Source: Uranotaenia lowii (Eukaryota; Arthropoda; Insecta; Diptera; Culicidae). From it: DNA of 64,000 bases. Each line of letters opens with the position of its first letter. Positions within the stretch are counted from its first letter, which is position 1. This document shows, in pieces, positions 1 to 14,575 of this stretch. A program made the position numbers and the translations under genes. The stretch covers positions 155,773,582 to 155,837,581 of the forward strand of contig NC_073692.1 in the NCBI RefSeq assembly GCF_029784155.1. Direction: 5' to 3'. Below the pieces are notes generated by a model. The model saw only the letters and a list, made by a program, of their open reading frames with translations, was not told the DNA's origin and ran no database searches.

Positions 1-948
1 TTGTCGAGTTCATTCGAATCGCGCAGGGGGCTTCGACAAGGTGATGGTCTATCCTGCATGATGTTCAACGTGGCGCTAGAAGGTGTTATTCGACGAGCGG
101 TGGGCGAAATGCGGGGCACGATTTTCAACAGATCCAGTCAACTTATCTGCTTTGCCGATGACATTGATATAGTCGGCAGATCATCTGCGGCGGTGGAAGA
201 CATCTACCGCAAACTGAAACGCGAAGCAGGAAGGATTGGGTTGATGATTAATACGTCCAAGACGAAGTACATGCTGGCCTGCGGATCCGAGACCGACCGA
301 ACCCGCTTGTCCAGTAATAACAAGGTCACGATCGACGGCGACGAGCTGGAGATAGTCGAAGACTTTGTCTATCTCGGCTCACTGGTGACCGCAGACAATG
401 ACACCAGCCGTGAGATCCGGAGGCGAATTATCAGCGGAAGTCGTGCCTACTATGGACTCCACAAGCAACTGCGGTCGAGAAGACTTTGCCCTCGCACGAA
501 GTGTAACCTGTATATGACGCTTATTAGACCGGTTGTTCTCTACGGGCACGAGACATGGATATTGCTCGAGGAGGACCTGCGTACACTCGGGGTATTCGAG
601 CGACGAGTGTTAAGAACCATCTTTGGCGGCGTACAGGAGAACGGAGTGTGGAGGCGAAGGATGAACCACGAGCTCGCGCGACTCTACGGCGAACCCAGTA
701 TCCAGAAGGTGGTGAAAGCTGGCCGGATACGCTGGGCAGGACATGTTGCGAGAATGCCGGACGACTGTCCTGCAAAACAGGTGTTCGCTACGAATCCGGT
801 AGGAACAAGACGAGCGGGGGCGCAACGAGCGAGGTGGTTAGACCAAGTGGAGCGTGATCTGGCGAACGTGGGGTGCCCGAGAAATTGGAGAACGGTCGCC
901 ATGGACCGAGTGAATTTTAGGAATTATGTTCGTCAAGTTATGTCGTAA
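1..948 (+). CDS. Non-LTR retrotransposon reverse transcriptase, C-terminal part (5' end outside the window)
   Basis: The frame is open from base 1 to a TAA at 946-948 (315 residues), so the N-terminus lies beyond the window or was lost by 5' truncation. Visible RT motifs are RQGDGLSCMMFN (residues about 12-23, the B region) and the catalytic FADDIDIVGR (51-60). A thumb region follows with YLGSLVT, then RIRWAGHVARMPDD (about 242-255) and RARWLDQVERDL near the C-terminus. This layout, with no RNase H after the RT, is common in insect non-LTR elements; I cannot fix the clade (RTE-like or Jockey-like). In the cell it would copy its own RNA into a nicked target. The segment is much more GC-rich than its surroundings, as expected for a recent insertion. 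No stop or frameshift is visible in the part present. Confidence 0.88.
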   Translation: MSSSFESRRGLRQGDGLSCMMFNVALEGVIRRAVGEMRGTIFNRSSQLICFADDIDIVGRSSAAVEDIYRKLKREAGRIGLMINTSKTKYMLACGSETDRTRLSSNNKVTIDGDELEIVEDFVYLGSLVTADNDTSREIRRRIISGSRAYYGLHKQLRSRRLCPRTKCNLYMTLIRPVVLYGHETWILLEEDLRTLGVFERRVLRTIFGGVQENGVWRRRMNHELARLYGEPSIQKVVKAGRIRWAGHVARMPDDCPAKQVFATNPVGTRRAGAQRARWLDQVERDLANVGCPRNWRTVAMDRVNFRNYVRQVMS

Positions 949-980
949 GACGGAATACTATGTAAATAAAATAAAAAAAT
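949..980 (+). other. 3' tail of the retrotransposon, with poly(A) signal-like sequence
   Basis: Right after the RT stop the sequence reads AATAAAATAAAAAAAT, an A-rich tail containing AATAAA. The GC-rich composition ends here, so this is the probable 3' end of the element. Confidence 0.55.
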
Positions 981-1149
981 ACTATTCTGTTGGATGTTTC
1001 ATTATAGTTTATAGAATTGGCTTTAAAGACGTTTACAAAACAGGGCCAACTAGTCCATATGTTAGCTTGAAAGTAGTTTTGCTGAACATAGAATGCGCTT
1101 TGGCTTATAATGTAGCTTTAAAAAATAGTCTTAAGCGAGCTGTGAAGGT

Positions 1150-1720
1150 TGGCATAAAACTTCAATAGTTACTGGGTTGAGACAGCTTCCGAGACAAGAG
1201 TTTGATACAGCAACCGGATAGGGAAAGGTGGCAGACATAATTAAACTATCAAAGTTTGCCAAAAAATATCTCGTTTGGTAAGCTATGTGTACCAGAGGAT
1301 TGTAAAGCAACATTTTTGTTGCTACCGAGACCGTCAACCAGGAAATTGGCGTGAAGAGTGACTTCAAAGGCGTTTGTCTTGAGAAAACTGTCTTGTCAGT
1401 GCTGTTTTGACAGGATTTGGCATACTGTCATAATGAAAAAAAGCTATGGTATGCTGCTAAAAACTTTCAGGTTGTGCCCAAGAATTAGATCCCTCCCAAC
1501 ACACCGGAACTTCAAACAATCGAAAAATTTGGACAATAGTTAAGCAAAATCGTAAGTAGACCCAAAAAACTGTCAGAAGCGCGTAGCAGTTCACAGCCAA
1601 CTGGCGTTCTGCGCCGAATAAAGCGGATAAGGCGACTGTGAAAAATTTGATGGCAGGCTTCAATTGAATGTCTCCCCAATTTGGACTAGGTCGACCGGAA
1701 TCTTAACTGAGTATTTTTTT
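1150..1720 (+). pseudogene. Decayed ITmD37E-type (Tc1/mariner) transposase
   Basis: Conceptual translation across many stops and frameshifts gives pieces such as QLPRQEFDTATG, GKVADIIKLSKFAKKYLVW, QDLAYCH and PPNTPELQTIEKF. These align piece by piece with the better preserved transposase on the minus strand at 62893-63570. QDLAYCH corresponds to the second catalytic Asp block (usually PDLASCHY) and TIEKF to the catalytic Glu block. The family is DDE-type and common in mosquitoes, where it cuts and pastes at TA dinucleotides. The first Asp block (MDDETY) is not recognisable here. This copy is non-functional; no TIRs were identified. Confidence 0.8.
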
Positions 1721-5683
<3,963 letters not shown>

Positions 5684-5727
5684 TTGCATACCTTTCGGAC
5701 AAGTATAAATTGTCAAAAGGTATGCAA
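5684..5727. repeat. Short inverted repeat (12-bp arms)
   Basis: TTGCATACCTTT at 5684-5695 is the exact reverse complement of AAAGGTATGCAA at 5716-5727, with a 20-base spacer that itself holds ACAA/TTGT. It could be a tiny MITE remnant; function unknown. Confidence 0.6.
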
Positions 5728-7008
5728 CTACAAAACCATGTTTAGCTGGAAAAAAGAACTAAGAAGCATTTTTGCACAAAAATTTGCATTTGAGATTGAA
5801 ATTAATACGATCATACAGCATGAACAACATAACTTGTAGCAAAAATATCAGCTACCATATTTTCTTGATCAGGTACCTTATCAAAGAAAACAGAAGCGAT
5901 CTACTTATCTGAGTATACGAGTTTTACTTCCTGGTTGAATTTCATGCCACTCTTTCCTGAACGAATATTCTGGACCTGGTTTAGTCTGGATGGCGTAGAA
6001 CCAGCCCCGTTGTTTCAACCATTCACAAAACTATTCAAAAAGCTAAATTTTTGCCTGATTGCTGATTGAACTTTACTTTCCCACGTTTTAGAGCTTAAAA
6101 AATTTCCCGCGGATGCAGTCTCCAAAATTCACCAAATTTTTTATTCACGAGAAATAAACAAACGGGAAAAACGCGACGACGAAAAAAACACCTTGTTTCT
6201 CAAGCACGGATTGCGATCTCCTTTTCCGTCGTTTATACATATTGAACTTAAAAAAAAAAGATACTTTGATTTTTTAAATAAACAAATAATTGATTTTCAC
6301 GTAATTAAGTCTAACCACTTTTTGATCCGAACACCCTTTTAAACAGTAGAAAGGGAGTTTGGAGATTTCGTTTAAATAACACATTAAATCGTTAAAGTAT
6401 CCATTTTTTATTTATAAGGAGTTGATTATAGGAAGCATCCCTATAAATTTCAATAATTGGTGCTTTTAAAAAGAAAGTCACAAAACAATGTGTTGTATCT
6501 TTTCGAATACACTCCTTAGCGTCAGATTTCCTTGTTTAAAATTATAAAAAATGACGTTTTATTCCAAAAGTTCTCTATACCAATGATTATTATCATTGAC
6601 ATTCTGTAAAAAAAAAATTAGCTTTTTGAACTCAACAGAGCATGTAATATGTAGAGAAAAGTAATGATTTATATGATTTGTTATGTTGATTTATATAGAA
6701 AATCCGTCAAACTAGATAAAGGAAAGTAACAAATATACAAAGAAAGTTTTATATTTTAATTTTTATTTGTTGTGGCGTTTTGTGACAAATTTTAATCGGA
6801 TAATTTTTTCCACTAAAATATTTATTGAAAGCTTTTGATTCCTGCCTGATCGGAATTGTATTAATTACAATGCTTTGTATAAAATGCGGGCGCACTTGCT
6901 AGAGCACCTCTAATTCACTTGACCGATCACTTACATTTTATGTGAAAATAACTTTCAGTGTAACAAACTGCCGAAATATTAAGGTGATCCATGAGGCTTC
7001 CCTTTCCT
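5728..7008. other. Non-genic stretch
   Basis: AT-rich. Mildly GC-richer DNA at about 5860-6060 and 6100-6240 looks like single-copy host sequence. No domain, TIR or RNA gene was seen. Confidence 0.45.
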
Positions 7009-7341
7009 CTATTTTGATCCAACCTTTAAAAGCTCTTGAAGTTTGTTTTTATAATTGTAGAATGAATGCAAAAATGAGGTCAAAGTTGATTCGTATTTTT
7101 TTCTGTCCAATATGGAAAAGTGAGATTTCAGAAAGAATTTTACTTCATCCATAACGCATAGACTGATTCCAACTTGTGGCATAGGTAAACTATTTGAATT
7201 GTTGAAGTATTTCTCATCTGCTAATTCCCCTTTCACCAAGGTATCTTCAAGTGATGATGCTTCACATCCTTCTGGAATACACATAAATTTTTCGAGAACG
7301 CTTCCTTTTATTGATACCAAGAAGAAACAAACAGAAAGCAA
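7009..7341 (-). CDS. Uncharacterised small ORF, possibly spurious
   Basis: A 110-codon minus-strand frame with fairly protein-like composition (mixed charged residues, for example CIPEGCEASSLEDTLVKGEL). I do not recognise a family, catalytic motif, signal peptide or splice context, and no neighbouring exon supports it. It could be a fragment of an old transposable-element gene or a random open frame in AT-rich DNA. I favour the latter, or a fossil. Confidence 0.15.
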   Translation of the reverse strand: MLSVCFFLVSIKGSVLEKFMCIPEGCEASSLEDTLVKGELADEKYFNNSNSLPMPQVGISLCVMDEVKFFLKSHFSILDRKKYESTLTSFLHSFYNYKNKLQELLKVGSK

Positions 7342-8302
7342 TCGTCATTCAATTGAAAGATTGATCACTTCCGGATTAGCTAATAGAATGTCGGTCCTGT
7401 AAACAATAACTGTTTCCAATGCAGGTTCTTTTTTTTCTCTCTGTCGGGCTGGAGTGGGCTCATGAATTATTCATATTTTAAATAAAAATACTCAACTTGA
7501 TGCACGCTCTTGAAGGCTCAAAACGAAAGCAACAATGGCTCGCAGCCACTTGTATTTGGTTAAGGGGACGACTTGTTTTATTCCGACACAACCCATTGGC
7601 ACGTAAGAAGTGCTCCAAACCACCCCAGAAATAACAAGCTTCGAAAGCCGAAAGTGGGTACGGTTAACACTTGACTGAATAAAGGGAAAAAAAAAAGCTC
7701 AACAGGAGCGTCGACCATATTCAAACAAGTATTGCAATCCAGTAGAAAGTCTAACAAACGAGCTAAAAACACGAACTACAAAAGCAAAATAACTGCCATT
7801 TTAACACATCTTGCTTTTCGAAAACAGAAAAACGAGAAGCTTTCCCCATTTTAACTTATTTTTTCTGGTCGAGGGAATGAGGCAAACGAGCAGTCTCTAA
7901 ATGCAAATTTCTCCTGGCAAAGCAAGGGTTTTCTGGCTGGCAAATCAACTGGGGAGATCGTTGTTGTTTGGAAAATTCTTTGCGGTTTGGGAGTTATTTT
8001 TCGCATTGGTATTCCTCATCTGTTGCTCCCTCTCTAGCTAACTGAATTCCTCGGATGTCAATGAACACGTTAAGGCGTGTTGTTCAGATTGTTGGCTATC
8101 TTATTGACAGCAAACAGTTGCTCTGATGAAATTGTTTTAATTTGTGAATTAAAACTTAGTTTATAACAGAATAAAGAAAAATCATAACGAACTCTGCCCA
8201 ATTTACTTTGATTTTAAATAAATAGCTTAAATATCATCAAAAATCTTGTTTATTTCTTCAACAAGTTCTACTGATAGCCACAGCAATTAACAAATGTCAA
8301 TA
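7342..8302. other. Probable host single-copy non-coding sequence
   Basis: Composition is more balanced than the neighbouring AT-rich DNA, with no repeats found within the window and no convincing exon. It is the flank into which the TIR element at 8303 inserted. Confidence 0.4.
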
Positions 8303-8339
8303 CACTCAGGTTTTTTTTTACGCGGTATTTCGTCCCGCG

Positions 8340-8520
8340 TAAAAAAAAACCCGCGTAAAAAAAACCGCGTTAATTCGAAAATCCGCGACAAAAAAACACC
8401 GCGTTAATTCGAAAATCCGCGTAAAAAAAAACCGCATTAATTCGAAAATCCGCGTAAAAAAAAACCTCGTTAATTCGAAAATCCGCGTAAAAAACCCCGA
8501 ATTTCGAAAATCCACGTAAA
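8340..8520. repeat. Tandem subrepeats of about 30 bp inside the TIR element
   Basis: About six copies of a unit built on GTTAATTCGAAAATCCGCG followed by an A-run. The same unit recurs once at 9416-9439 beside the right TIR in the same orientation, so the minisatellite sits between two parts of the original internal sequence. Confidence 0.85.
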
Positions 8521-8654
8521 AAAACCATTTTAATTAAAAAATTCGAGCAAAAAAGCACGTTACTAAAAAAATGCGAAAGAACCATGATTATTTAAAAATT
8601 TGCGTACAATGATAGTTTATTTTTAAGATAAAAAACAAAATCAATTAGATCGTC

Positions 8655-9312
8655 TGATGTCTCATGTCTCAGGTCTCATGTTCCATGTCTCAGGTCTCAT
8701 GTCTCATGTCTTAGGTCTCATATCCCAGGTCTCATGTCTCATGTCTCAGGTCTCATGTCTCAGGTCTAATGTCTCAGGTCTCATGTCTCAGGTCTCATGT
8801 CTCATGTCTCTGGTCTCATGTCTCATGTCTCAGGTCTCATATCTTAGGTCTCATGTCTCATGTCTCAGGTCTCATATCTCAGGTCTCATGTCTCATGTCT
8901 TTTGTCTCAGGTCTCATGTCTTAGGTCTCATGTCTCATGTCTCAGGCCTCATATCTCAGGTCTCATGTCTCATGTCTCAGGTCTCATGTCTCAGGTTTCA
9001 TGTCTCATGTCTCAGGTCTCAGGTCTCATGTCTCATGTCTCATGTCTCATGTCTCAGGTCTCATGTCTTAGGTCTCATGTCTCATGTCTCAGGTCTCAGG
9101 TCTCAGGTCTCAGGTCTCATGTCTCATGTCTCATGTTTCATATCTCAGGTCTCATGTCTCATGTCTCAAGTCTCAGGTCTAATGTCTCATGTCTCATGTC
9201 TCAGGTCTCATGTCTCAGGTCTCATATTCCAGGTCTCATGTCTCAGGTCTCATGTCTCATGTCTCAGGTCTCAGGTCTCAGGTCTCAAGTCTCAGGTCTC
9301 AGGACTCAGATA
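8655..9312. repeat. Heptamer minisatellite TCTCATG / TCTCAGG
   Basis: About 94 heptamers, nearly all either TCTCATG or TCTCAGG, with a few point variants (TCTTAGG, TCATATC). Because 7 is not a multiple of 3 and the unit lacks stops, all three plus-strand frames stay open (Ser-His-Val-Ser-Gly-Leu-Met pattern). These are not genes. Confidence 0.95.
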
Positions 9313-9471
9313 TCATGTATCACGTTCTTAGTCTCAGAGCTAAGATTTTCCCAACTACAAAAAGATTCTAAGTGTTTTCCTTTGAAAAAGTCTTAGAATA
9401 TTTTCTCTCAAAAACCGCGTTAATTCGAAAATCCGCGTAAAAAAAGCCGCGTAAAAAAAAACCTCAGTGTA

Positions 9472-11849
9472 CTAAGAGCTAGGAGTCCATTTCGAATGCC
9501 CATGGACACGTTCCTTCCGTTTGCGGAAATGTTTCGTCGAACGGAAGCAAGTTTCATCAGTGGTTTTCATCATCAAGCTGCTGTTGTTGATGATTTGTCG
9601 AGAAGACAATTTTCTGTTGCCACAATTTTGCGGTTATTGTAGGAAACAATTTTTTTGGCTCCGTTTGCTGTTGACGTGATGTTTCCATTTGCATCGACCG
9701 AGCAACAAACACAGGTTGATAATTTTCTTTGCTTCTCTTCGAGGGCGAAATTGCAGAAGGAAAGCGATCATGTGATTTGGTTTTTTGGTATTCAATCAAT
9801 ATAATATTTTGTTTCAAAAAATTATGAAGCCTTTAACGGAAAGAAGCAATATAGTCCTGATAGATTAAAATATATTGAACTATAAATTGCATAATTATTG
9901 ATGATTTAGTAAGAATCGCTGTTGAAGTCGCTTAGCAAAATTTGATGACTGATTTTTACCTATGATTTTTTGCCCAACAATGCACGAATAATTATAATTA
10001 TGATCATGATTATTCAAATATGCTTTGACATTAAAAGTTTTCGTATTAAATTGTAACTTTAGAAAATTGGTCATAAACTCAAAGTGAGCCAAATTCATTT
10101 TCATCGATGGTTATTTATAATCTTTGAATTTGGGCATAAAATAAGCATTTTTTAGGAGAGTTTAACATTTCTTTAAAAAAAAAAACTTATTCTATACTCC
10201 AATCAAACAAGTCAAACTATTTTTCAAATTCAAAGATTTAAACCTTTGATGAAAATAAATCAAATTTTTAAAATTAGTATGAGATAGTAAGAGAAATTAT
10301 CAGATGTTCGGACCAAATTTTGCTTCATTAAAAAGCATAACTCAAAGTTTATGAATCTTATAATGAAACTTCATTCTACAAATTGTATCACAATAGTAAG
10401 TGTTGTGTTACATTTGAATACACTTAAATATCTATTTTCAGTTAACAGAATTTTGTCTATTGATTTCTGAAACATAAAATGCCAAATAAAATGAAAAATT
10501 TCGAACACTACACTGAGAAAATATAGAATTTTGTGCTGATTATTAGGTGAAAATTTTTCATTACCAGCAAATTTTGTCTATGAAGGATCAATTCCATAAT
10601 GAAAATCATGTGAATAATTTTTTTAAAACAAATTTTTTTTTATGCAAATAAAACAAGAAACCCAAATTTTGCGTTTTGTTGTAACAAACTAATTTGGTTT
10701 CAAAACTTGAAATCTGGAAATTGAATTGACAAGCAATCTTAAAACATAAAGAACCACAAAGAAATCTTTATCGAGAAACACCGAAATTCGGCGTTCTATA
10801 TCTTAGAAGCCCTTGGACTAAATTTTGCCTTTTTAAGAAGCGGCAAATGTTGTGTTCAATTTTGTCAAATAAATTTTCACACGTAAATTCAGTTTATTCG
10901 AATTATACTTCGAAGTGTAGCACACTGTCATCAAGCGAGAAAACGAAATATTTCATATTTGGTCCGCAATTCATGATCTCTTTAATTCCTCAACAATTTA
11001 TGTAATTTGTAAAATTTAGTGACAAGCTAAACCTTTTTCTGAATTTGAATCTGCATTCTGAATCTCAATTCTGAACTTGAATACAAAAGTTGCGCTTCGA
11101 ATTTGTATCCGAATTTCCATACGATTTCTGAAATTTACAAAAAAAAAGATTTCCGAACGCTATTCCAGATCAGAATTTTATGAGCCAAGCGTCAGCGCCC
11201 TCTTTCATTAATCTTTTATTTAAAATCTGTAGATCAGGTTTAATCTTAATTCACTAATTCATTTATTTTTTTTGTTCTGTATTGTGAGTCAGAAATAAAA
11301 TATAAATTTTCAGAAATCTGAATTTTACTTTAAAATTTTGGATTGCCATTTCAAAGCTTTAACTTTTTGAATTTTGTGTTAGAACTAAGTTCAAGAACAT
11401 CGAATTTGAATATAAAACAAAATTTTCTTTTTTTAATATTCAGAAAACTATTATCAAAATTTTGGAACTGTATATGATCTCGAAAAACTTGATCAAAATT
11501 TTATATGAAATGCAAACCCAAATTTGAACTAAGATTTCAAAGCAGCTTTCCATTTATAATTTTTTATGTTTATTCGGACTGAAAATCTAGGATCCTGAAC
11601 AGGAACAAGAGAATAAGAAATGCGGAAATAGAAATACAATTTTGGTTATGAGAGTTATGGAATCAGAACCTTCGAAATGAGTTCAATTTAATTCGCAATT
11701 TAATATTCAGACCTGAATTTTGAAAAAGTGTTGCAGAATTTTGAACTTGGGATGGGTTTTTGAGGTTTCTTCTCTTTAATCATAATTTGGTTCTGAATTT
11801 ATAATTTTGAGTGTAGAGTAGAATATCTCGCTTGTTGGTTTGGATCCTC
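9472..11849. other. Non-genic stretch: host-like flank, then AT-rich DNA
   Basis: 9472-9800 is balanced and probably the host flank continuing from 7342-8302. From about 9800 to 11850 it is AT-rich with many TTTGAATTT-type words and no coding signal. This part may belong to the element whose G/C-tract end lies at 11850-11905. Confidence 0.45.
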
Positions 11850-11905
11850 ATGAGGGGGTTTAACCCCCCCCCAAACCCCCCCCCCACGTTCGTACGGCCA
11901 TGGTT
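11850..11905 (+). repeat. G/C-tract terminus of a dispersed AT-rich element family
   Basis: GGGGGTTTAACCCCC is followed by long C-runs and then CACGTTCGTACGGCCATGG. The order (TTTAACCCC, C-run, GTTCG-ACGGCC) matches the right end at 42120-42168 and, read backwards, the left end at 38518-38570. The other end of this copy was not found. Confidence 0.55.
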
Positions 11906-12389
11906 GAATCTATCATATATTTTGTAAAATGTTAAAATGCAATCAGACAATCTGTTTTATAAAAAGTTGAAAGTTAATGTTTAAAGTTGGTCGATAAATA
12001 TGATTGCATAAAATTAGATTTAAGTTGAATATACTATATTTTTTTCTCCGGGATAGCTCAACTCAAATTGCTCCTGCATGTATTCTATTAAACGAAATAC
12101 CCCTAAATTTTTACCGGATCTCCGATCCGGTCTGCAGATTTTACGAACTTGCAGATAAGTGCTCAAAAACTGAATAAATCGAGAAATTGTTTTAAAAAAT
12201 CGAACCGAAAAACGAAGTCAAACGCGGTAAACGATAAACAGTAAATTTTTGTTCATCAAACTTACTTGAAAATCAAATACTCACCATAAAAGCTGTGTAA
12301 AAAAGTATTTTAAACAAAACGCAAAGCTGTTGGATGATTTTTGGAGGCTATCTCGATTGAAGTAAAATAATCAAAAAAATGCCATGCAT
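11906..12389. other. Non-genic AT-rich stretch
   Basis: Nothing recognisable. It ends in GCCATGCAT at 12381-12389, which is duplicated beyond the next element. Confidence 0.5.
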
Positions 12390-12843
12390 AAGATTGCCAG
12401 AATTTTTTCAGCACGTACCCGGGCCGGACAATCCGGGCTATTTTCATCCTAAAACCAAAATCCAGGCATTTGATTCCAAAATGTCAACCACAAATCCGGG
12501 CAATATCCGGGCAAATTTGGTCCACATCCAGGAATTACTCAACACAAATCAAAGAAAAGAAATGAATTTTTTTTTCATCAGCAGTTTTTAAATCGTATTT
12601 TTCGCTTTCAAAAAAACTTCTCATGGTTATTTTTGTTAAACTTGTTAAAAAAAATTGTTTTAGACGCATTAATAAAAAAATTTACAACAAAATTTGTTTT
12701 TCTGTCAAATAAAGTGAATAAATCTGGGCCGAATCCAGGCATTTTAACTTATATCCGGGCAACCGGCCAGGCCGGACTTCTGTCAAATTTTGTGTTAAAT
12801 ATCCGGGCAATCTCGGATAAAACCGAGCAATCTGGCAACCTTA
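12390..12843 (+). mobile_element. MITE with CCGGGCAA internal repeats and 9-10 bp target duplication
   Basis: The ends read AAGATTGCCAG and, inward from the right, AAGGTTGCCAGATTGC. GCCATGCAT(A) occurs immediately left (12381-12389/90) and right (12844-12852/53), a 9-10 bp duplication of the kind made by Mutator-like transposases (an 8-bp hAT duplication is the alternative). Several copies of ATCCGGGCAA lie inside. A related copy lies inverted at 25480-25880 and a partial one at 23410-23705. Non-coding. Confidence 0.8.
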
Positions 12844-13009
12844 GCCATGCATAATAATGAACCAGTTTCCAGTTTCATATAATGTCGAAATTTGAATTGA
12901 TAAATTCAGCTTAATTGAAATTTCGATGAGATGACAACATGAAGTAAAAATTAAATTAAAATAGAAGGGGTGCCATAAAGGTAGCTTGATTGTATTCACA
13001 ATGGAAAGG
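12844..13009. other. Short spacer between MITE and satellite
   Basis: Ordinary AT-rich sequence that starts with the right copy of the target duplication. Confidence 0.5.
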
Positions 13010-14575
13010 AGAGCAGATCAGCGCAAGGGGAGTTGAGAGGACAGGCCAAACGTATTGATAGAAATTTCAAGAGAGTTGAAAGGACAGCTGGAATTTTGAG
13101 GGCGAGTTCAGAGGACACCCTGAACATATCGATAAAAATTTTTTAATGAGTTGAGAGGACAGCTTTAAAAAGAAGGGCGAGTTGAGAGGACACATCGTTT
13201 AAAAATTTAAATTGACTTGAAAGGACAGCTTTAAATAGAATAGCGAGTTAGAAAGCCTGAACAAATCGATAGAAATTTAAAACTTGTTGAGAGAACAACT
13301 TCAAATTTAAGAGTGGGTTGAGAGGACAGCCTGAACATAACGATAGAAATTTTAAGCGAGTTGAGAAAATAACTTGAAATTTTAGGGCGGGTTGAGAGGA
13401 CATGCTGAATGTATTGATAGAAATCTCAAGCGAGTTGCGAGGACAGCTCGAAATTGAAAATCGAGTTGAGAGAACAGCCCAATCGTATTGATAGAAATTT
13501 CAAGCGAGTTGAAAGGACAGCTTGAATTTTGAGGGCGAGTTGAGAGGACAGCCTGAAAATGTCGCTTATAATTTCAAATGAGTTGAGAGAACAGTTTTAA
13601 ATTGAAGAGCGAGTTGAGAATACAACCTGAACATATATATAGAAATTTCAAGCGATTTGAGGGAACAGCTTCAAATTGGAAGGCGAATTGAGAGGGCAGC
13701 CTGAATGCATCGACAGAAATTTTAAATAAGTTGAGAGAACAGCTTAAAATTGTAAGTCGAGTTAGGAGGACAGCCTAAACGTATTGATAGAAATTGAAAG
13801 CGAATTTAGAGGATAGCTTCAAATTTAAGGGCAGGTTGAGAGGGCAGCCTAAACATATCGATAAAAATTTCAAGGGAGTTGAGAAAACAGCTTGAAACTG
13901 AGGAGCGAGTAAAGAGGATAGCCTGAACGTATCGATAGAAATTTAAATCAGGTTGAAATTGGAAGGCGTGTTGAGAGAACAACATCAAATTTAAGGGCGA
14001 GTTAAGAGGACAGTTTGAACATATCTATAAAAATTTAAAGCGAGTTGAGAGGACAAGTTGAAACTGAAGGGCGAGTAGAAAGGACAGCCTGAATGTATCG
14101 ATAGAAATTTCAAGCAGGTTGAGAGGACAGCTTGAAATTGGAAGGCGAGTTGAGAGGACGATCTGAACGTATCCATTGAAATATAAAGTGGGTTTACAGA
14201 TCAGCTTGAAAAAAGATTCAACTATGAATCGAATCGAGAGGAGTTTGGTAAAATGCAAGTCGAGAGGACAGCTTAAAGATAGTTAGTAATAAGAATAAAC
14301 TATACTGTATATCGAGATGACAGCTCAAAACTGATCAAAATTAATTTTAAAGATAATTTTCCCATCTACGGAATGAACAGCTTGAAATAATAGATTAGAA
14401 TGAGGGAGTTTAGAGGACAGCCTGAAAAAATTGTTTAAAATTGGAAGTGCGTTGATAGATTGTAAAAAAAAATAAAGAAATGCAAGTCGAGTGAAATTTT
14501 TTAACGAGCATGTTGAGAGAACAGCTTTAATATGGCATAAAATAAACAATCAAACGAGTTACGAGAATAGTTTGC
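13010..14575 (+). repeat. Satellite array, about 20 units of about 75 bp with two sub-units
   Basis: The key word GAGTTGAGAGGACAGC recurs through the array. It is followed alternately by a CTGAACGTATCGATAGAAATTT-like sub-unit of about 43 bp and a TTGAAATT-GAAGGGC sub-unit of about 31 bp, giving a dimeric period near 75 bp. Copies are diverged by substitutions and small indels, and the right end (after about 14200) is degraded. Short minus-strand frames inside reflect the repeat only. Confidence 0.9.

Larger units (their letters stand above)
8303..9469. mobile_element. Non-autonomous TIR element with TA target duplication, carrying a minisatellite
   Basis: The left end CACTCAGGTTTTTTTTTACG and the right end read inward, CACTGAGGTTTTTTTTTACG, form terminal inverted repeats that continue into CGCGG blocks. 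TA flanks both sides (8301-8302 and 9470-9471), as in Tc1/mariner-type insertion. Inside are short subrepeats of about 30 bp at 8340-8520, then a 7-bp minisatellite at 8655-9312, then one more subrepeat block by the right end. No transposase is encoded, so it would be mobilised in trans. Confidence 0.85.

Noticed and set aside
8657..9396. 224- and 178-residue Ser/Val/Leu/Met repeat proteins
   Set aside because: Heptamer minisatellite read in different frames; no independent evidence of translation.
13806..14258. Several 60-77-residue minus-strand frames in the satellite
   Set aside because: Periodic Leu/Ser/Phe translations of the repeat, not genes.
13010..14575. CRISPR-like regular repeat array
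   Set aside because: Units of about 75 bp have no distinct spacers and are diverged along their whole length, and the context is a eukaryotic genome. It is a satellite.
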